From contig NC_081406.1 in the NCBI RefSeq assembly GCF_030272615.1, forward strand, positions 400,100,939 through 400,164,938: a DNA stretch of 64,000 nucleotides, in the 5' to 3' direction. How positions within the stretch are numbered: position 1 is the stretch's first letter; each line of letters opens with the position of its first letter. Positions 60,623 through 64,000 of the stretch are shown here, one piece after another. This DNA comes from Cryptomeria japonica. Its lineage: Eukaryota; Streptophyta; Pinopsida; Cupressales; Cupressaceae. The notes beneath the pieces are model-generated. The model was not told the DNA's origin. It did not search any database and saw only the letters and a list, made by a program, of their open reading frames with translations. Position numbers and translations under genes: made by a program.

Positions 60623-62643
60623 TTTTTGTATTTCACAAGTTACATATGTCGCAGAAATATATCTGGGTCAAGCTGCAGGTTGTGGCTTCTTTTGGTTTTT
60701 AGCTTTAGCCATGGGTGATTGTTCTTTCATTGTTGTTACAATCATGCTCCTTATGTTATTCTCTTTCAGTCTGTTATCTCAAATTGGTGGTATATTTTTG
60801 GGTTATTGATGCATCATTATGTCATAGTGTATTTCCATTTCGGGCTCTAGGTTTTTGCTCCCTTTTCCGGATGGTCTTATGGTGTTTAGATATCATTTTT
60901 TATCGTGCCTTATTGTTTTGGTGTCACTTTCAAGTGTCTTTGTTTTTCTCATGTGCAAAAATCTTGATCTATTTACGGAGGCTGGAAGTTTAATCATAGG
61001 AATGCTCTTCGATTTTTTCGCCACACAGGGTGGCATTATTGAAAGTAATGACAGTAAGTTTGGGGTACGGGGGAGTTATTCTTGTACGTGGATTATCCTT
61101 CCCTCATTGGTTTTATAATTGTTTTACCTCTTTTGAGATATGCATGGTTCTGTTTTCCTCCATGTTTCTTCAACGTGGCAAATGTTTGGGGATCCTTGCA
61201 ATATTTTAGTTTGTGCGGATATCTTGAGCCATTAATGTCTGGCATTCTTGGTATCGAGCTATTTTGAAGTTATCATCATTACTTCTTTAGGGTGGCGGAT
61301 CGGACAATGACATCATTTTTGTTCAATGTGTCATCCTCTTGTGATTGCTATTACTATCTTATGATGACATTGGGTTCTTTTAAGTTCCCCTCAGCTCTTC
61401 TGGATTTGTGTTGCTTTCTGATGGAACCAGTGAGCTATCGCATTCTTTTGCCCCGCAAGCACTATGATTTTCAAGACTCTTTTGCATTGGATGATGAGAA
61501 GCTCGGGCATTTGTTTCAAATTCACTCGGTGGATTTTTCTCTAGCTATTCGCAAAGTTTTGGGAAAGAGATGGCTTGTGGATAATCTAGGTTGTTTCCTT
61601 GCTGTTATTGCATCTCGGTTTCTCACTATATGTATGGATGTGCTTTTGGATCCTGGTATGGTTAGGGCAATTTGTGATGCATTTTTCAACCCACACGTTT
61701 ACTCTTCGATTGATTTGGATAATGCTCTTTCTAATTACCGCTTTGATTTTGGTAATTTTGCATATGCTGGTTTTATTTCTCGTTCTCAGTTGTTATCCTC
61801 GGGATGGTATGGGGAACTGCTTTCAGTTTTGAGGAATGGGCTTATATCTAACATATATGATGACACGATATTTGAATTGGCAGCTCTTTTAGATCACATA
61901 TCTCCAGATGTTTTGGCCGCAACAGTTAATGTTTTTGTAAGTTTGCATTTTCTCTTGGAAGCTTTGGCTAATGCTCAAGTTGTGCCAGTTTGGATTCCTC
62001 CTATACAAATGGTGCCTCCTTCCTCTCTACCATTAGAAGGGCCTAGCTCATGGTTCTCAGTTACATGACAGCATGTTCCAGTGACTCTGTTTTGAGAGTA
62101 ACAGGTTTTTTGTGCAGGGGTATGCTTCCATATGGTTCTTTCATCCTTTGTCATGCAGTATTGTTTGAAGGATTTAAGGGATGGTGTCTTGTCTTCACAC
62201 ATACTGGTTATATCTGGTGATGGACGGGTGCTATAAGTTCTTTCAAAGCATGGAAGCGGACTGCCTCCCTCTTTTTTTCTACAATCTCATTTCTTCAAAT
62301 CTTGTTCTGTATTATATGGAGATGTTAACCATCCTCAAAGAATCATGTAAGGGGAGGGTGTTTATAGCAAGTATGTAATGGGTTATGGGGTTTTTTGGTA
62401 TATGTCAGGTATATTTTGATAAAGCTTTGTAACGGGAGGGTGGTCAAACTGAGTTTTTGTAATTGGGTATATGGGGATCCAAATTTTAGTGTTCTTCTTT
62501 TTTCGGGCCACAACCGGAGGTTTTCTTGCAGGTTCTTTCCTGCCGGTATGCCCTTTTTTGAACCCGTTTCTGTATTTCAAACTTTTAAATCTAATATAAT
62601 ATAGATTAGTGGCATGTCCACTTTCATCAAAAAAAAAAAAAAA
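59893..62643 (+). mobile_element. poly(A)-ended retroposon-like unit with internal direct repeat
   Basis: The unit begins where the repeat copy ends and finishes in CTTTCATCAAAAAAAAAAAAAAA (A-run 62629-62643), as expected of a target-primed retroposon. About 190 bp at its 5' end is duplicated (59,891-60,080 and 60,436-60,622). It contains one longer ORF (61307-62068). No RT, endonuclease or RNase H motif was recognised in it, and no target duplication could be paired. It may be a non-autonomous retroposon, a truncated LINE of an unfamiliar type, or a processed transcript. Confidence 0.45.
61307..62068 (+). CDS. unassigned ORF (253 residues) in the poly(A)-ended unit
   Basis: First ATG at 61307 (MTSFLFNVSSSCDCYYYL); stop TGA at 62068. 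The N-terminal 45 residues are hydrophobic and Cys/Tyr/Phe rich. After that comes an even, soluble-looking composition with segments such as RKVLGKRWLVDNLGCFLAV, DVLLDPGMVRAICDAFFNP and NYRFDFGNFAYAGFISRSQL, and a hydrophobic stretch near the end (VLAATVNVFVSLHFLLEAL). It is uninterrupted over 762 bp, longer than most chance frames here. No domain is recognised and no neighbouring gene suggests a role. It could be the only protein of the retroposon-like unit or part of a captured transcript. A chance ORF cannot be excluded. Confidence 0.35.
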   Translation: MTSFLFNVSSSCDCYYYLMMTLGSFKFPSALLDLCCFLMEPVSYRILLPRKHYDFQDSFALDDEKLGHLFQIHSVDFSLAIRKVLGKRWLVDNLGCFLAVIASRFLTICMDVLLDPGMVRAICDAFFNPHVYSSIDLDNALSNYRFDFGNFAYAGFISRSQLLSSGWYGELLSVLRNGLISNIYDDTIFELAALLDHISPDVLAATVNVFVSLHFLLEALANAQVVPVWIPPIQMVPPSSLPLEGPSSWFSVT

Positions 62644-63330
62644 GAAAGAAAGAAATTGTTTTTATATTGAGGTTAACATTCATGAGAAGACATAGGTGAT
62701 ACAGAATAATCTCTGACATGATTTTAAAAAATGAAGTAGACTGTTGTTTATATATTTTAACTCATTGATAATATTTACACAAATTGTAAGTGTACCAACC
62801 TGAAAAAATTCTCTTCTAGAATTGAATGTGCTCTGATTGCCTTCTTGAGCACTGAATGTTGTAGAGGATATTCAGTGAAAACGGGGAAAATGCGTAATGA
62901 AAATGACCCTTCACAATCTCCTTCTATAAAATGACTCGAATGTAGAGAATGAATGCATTCAATTGTGGTAGTTGATTTTCAAATTTGAATATACGTGGGA
63001 AACATTCACTGACTTCATTTGCAAGTTATGTCTAATTTCTATGATTTTTTAATGAATCCAATTTTATATTTTATTTTTAATGTTTTTTTTGTTTATTGGG
63101 GAGCCTTACACTTGTTGCAAATGCAGGTATGAATACCAGATGGAGTTAATGCATAAAGATGTCAAATAAAGTTTACGAGATTGTGCAGTTGTAAGGCTAC
63201 CAAGTTAATGGATGTTTGTATCATGTCATGTCAAGCACAATTAGTTGTGCATATGTAAATGTAAATGTGTACAAGTTGACTTTTAGACCACTTGCTTTGA
63301 GTGGTAATTGTAAATGTATGTTATTTTTAT
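62644..63330. other. spacer with right copy of the inverted pair
   Basis: AT-rich, no gene recognised. Holds the 65-bp segment at 62848-62912. A GAAA run (62,644-62,655) directly follows the poly(A). Confidence 0.5.
62848..62912 (-). repeat. 65-bp inverted pair, right copy
   Basis: AGCACTGAATGTTGTAGAGG through AATGACCCTTC is the reverse complement of 54181-54245 with a handful of mismatches. The pair encloses the solo LTR, the pogo-like gene and the poly(A)-ended unit. Confidence 0.8.
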
Positions 63331-63735
63331 TGTTAGAGAGGGGGGGGGGGGAGGGGTTGGTGAATCAGTTGTCACAGATTACCGCAACCATTAGCAATTT
63401 AAACTTGAATACCGAAACCCAAAACATAATATCGGAATAACAGATAAACCAATTAAGAATAGACAATAATCATAGAATAAAAGCGATCCACATAACACCA
63501 ATATTTATACGTGGAAAACCCAATAAAGGGAAAAACCATGGTGGGAAGCCTACCCACAGTCAGATAATACTTCTGCAGTAAGTATGTGAATTACAATTGA
63601 GGGGCCTGCACTTGCAGGAAGGCCAACAGCCTAGAGTGCACTGCTCATCACAAAAGGAGCCTCACTGACTACATAGAAATCTGAAGAAGTGTTGAACTGC
63701 AAAAGATAACATCTCTTATGCCTGAGTGCAAGAAC
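63331..63735 (-). mobile_element. LTR of the copia-like family, incomplete
   Basis: Starts TGTTAGAGAGGGGGGGG, reverse complement of the CACCCCCCC...CTCTAACA end, then GGTGAATCAGTTGTCA. Further on are TACGTGGAAAACCCAATAAA, CCATGGTGGGAAGC, GGCCTGCACTTGCAGGAAGG, CCAACAGCCTAGAG and CTCACTGACTACAT, matching the solo LTR at 54,955-56,064 in reverse order. Homology fades near 63,735; the expected TGTTGG end is not reached before the window edge. Confidence 0.7.
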
Positions 63736-64000
63736 ACAATAGTCAAGATAAGGCAGCTAAAAAACTTTAAAATGATTGGTACTATTCTTTTTTATGTTTT
63801 TTGTTAAGTAATATAAATTAATGTAATATTATAATAAAATTGAGCCCTTTCCACATTCATCACCTAACAACATTAGGTGGGACTAACTTTAAATGTGAGA
63901 CAGAGAAAATAGTATGATTAAAATGAAAATACACATACGTTATTCTAGTAAATAATAACAACAAAGTTAAGGGTTTAGATATACTTATAGAGAGTGACTA

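Noticed and set aside
1-64000. tRNA, rRNA, telomeric (TTTAGGG)n and organellar sequence
   Set aside because: Looked for by eye and not seen; a covariance-model scan would be needed to exclude degenerate tRNA copies.

Overview
This is a stretch of repeat-dominated nuclear DNA from a land plant with a large genome. A gymnosperm is the most likely source. That is inferred from the mix of Tat/Ogre-like Ty3/gypsy remnants, a DUF4283-type LINE, hAT and pogo transposases, long AT-rich spacers and microsatellite arrays. Species cannot be fixed from the sequence. No intact host gene, rRNA, tRNA or CRISPR array was recognised. Almost every coding trace belongs to a mobile element and is broken by stops or frameshifts. 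One unassigned short ORF (48.1-48.6 kb, minus) is the best candidate for a non-transposon gene, and its 3' part is also degraded.

Layout. 0-2.3 kb: a LINE RNase H fragment, then a broken lysine-rich coiled-coil ORF. 5.8-8.7 kb (minus): a gypsy derivative with a 688-bp LTR, a primer site and an ORF made of degenerate peptide repeats that ends just before where protease should begin; gag is missing. 12.8-22.0 kb: a block bounded by roughly 215-bp imperfect inverted repeats and filled with a ~41-bp minisatellite and GTATAC-rich DNA. A LINE (13.6-20.5 kb) has inserted into the minisatellite with a 17-bp target duplication, and a solo-LTR-like piece sits inside the LINE. 22.25-32.69 kb: a complete, young-looking LTR element without coding capacity (LARD type), with ~1.48-kb LTRs, target duplication ATATG, a leader full of AGCGC motifs, a large hairpin and several tandem arrays. 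It sits in a microsatellite that resumes at 32.69 kb. 33.4-36.4 kb: a related LTR plus leader without a 3' LTR. 36.4-40.5 kb: an LTR-like segment and a degenerate hAT transposase.

41.0-45.1 kb (minus): a long, broken, unrecognised ORF series with a G-patch-like motif and a coiled-coil tail. 45.5-46.4 kb: a ~273-bp tandem repeat. 47.1-47.5 kb: a gypsy protease fragment. 48.1-48.6 kb (minus): the unassigned ORF. 50.5-52.5 kb: a gypsy element in which gag is joined directly to the integrase C-terminus. 54.6-56.6 kb: CATA/TATG arrays split by a 1.1-kb solo LTR. 56.9-59.4 kb (minus): a pogo/Tigger-like transposase in one frame interrupted by stops. 59.4-59.9 kb: an inverted copy of sequence found inside the 12.8-22.0 kb block. 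59.9-62.6 kb: a poly(A)-ended unit with an internal direct repeat. 63.3 kb to the edge: another copy of the LTR family seen at 15.6 and 55 kb.

The main novelty candidate is the link between the inverted-repeat-bounded minisatellite block and the pogo-like transposase. About 0.5 kb immediately upstream of the transposase, plus its first nine codons, matches sequence inside the block. The block may therefore be a minisatellite-expanded, non-autonomous relative of a pogo-type DNA transposon. All alignments were made by eye.
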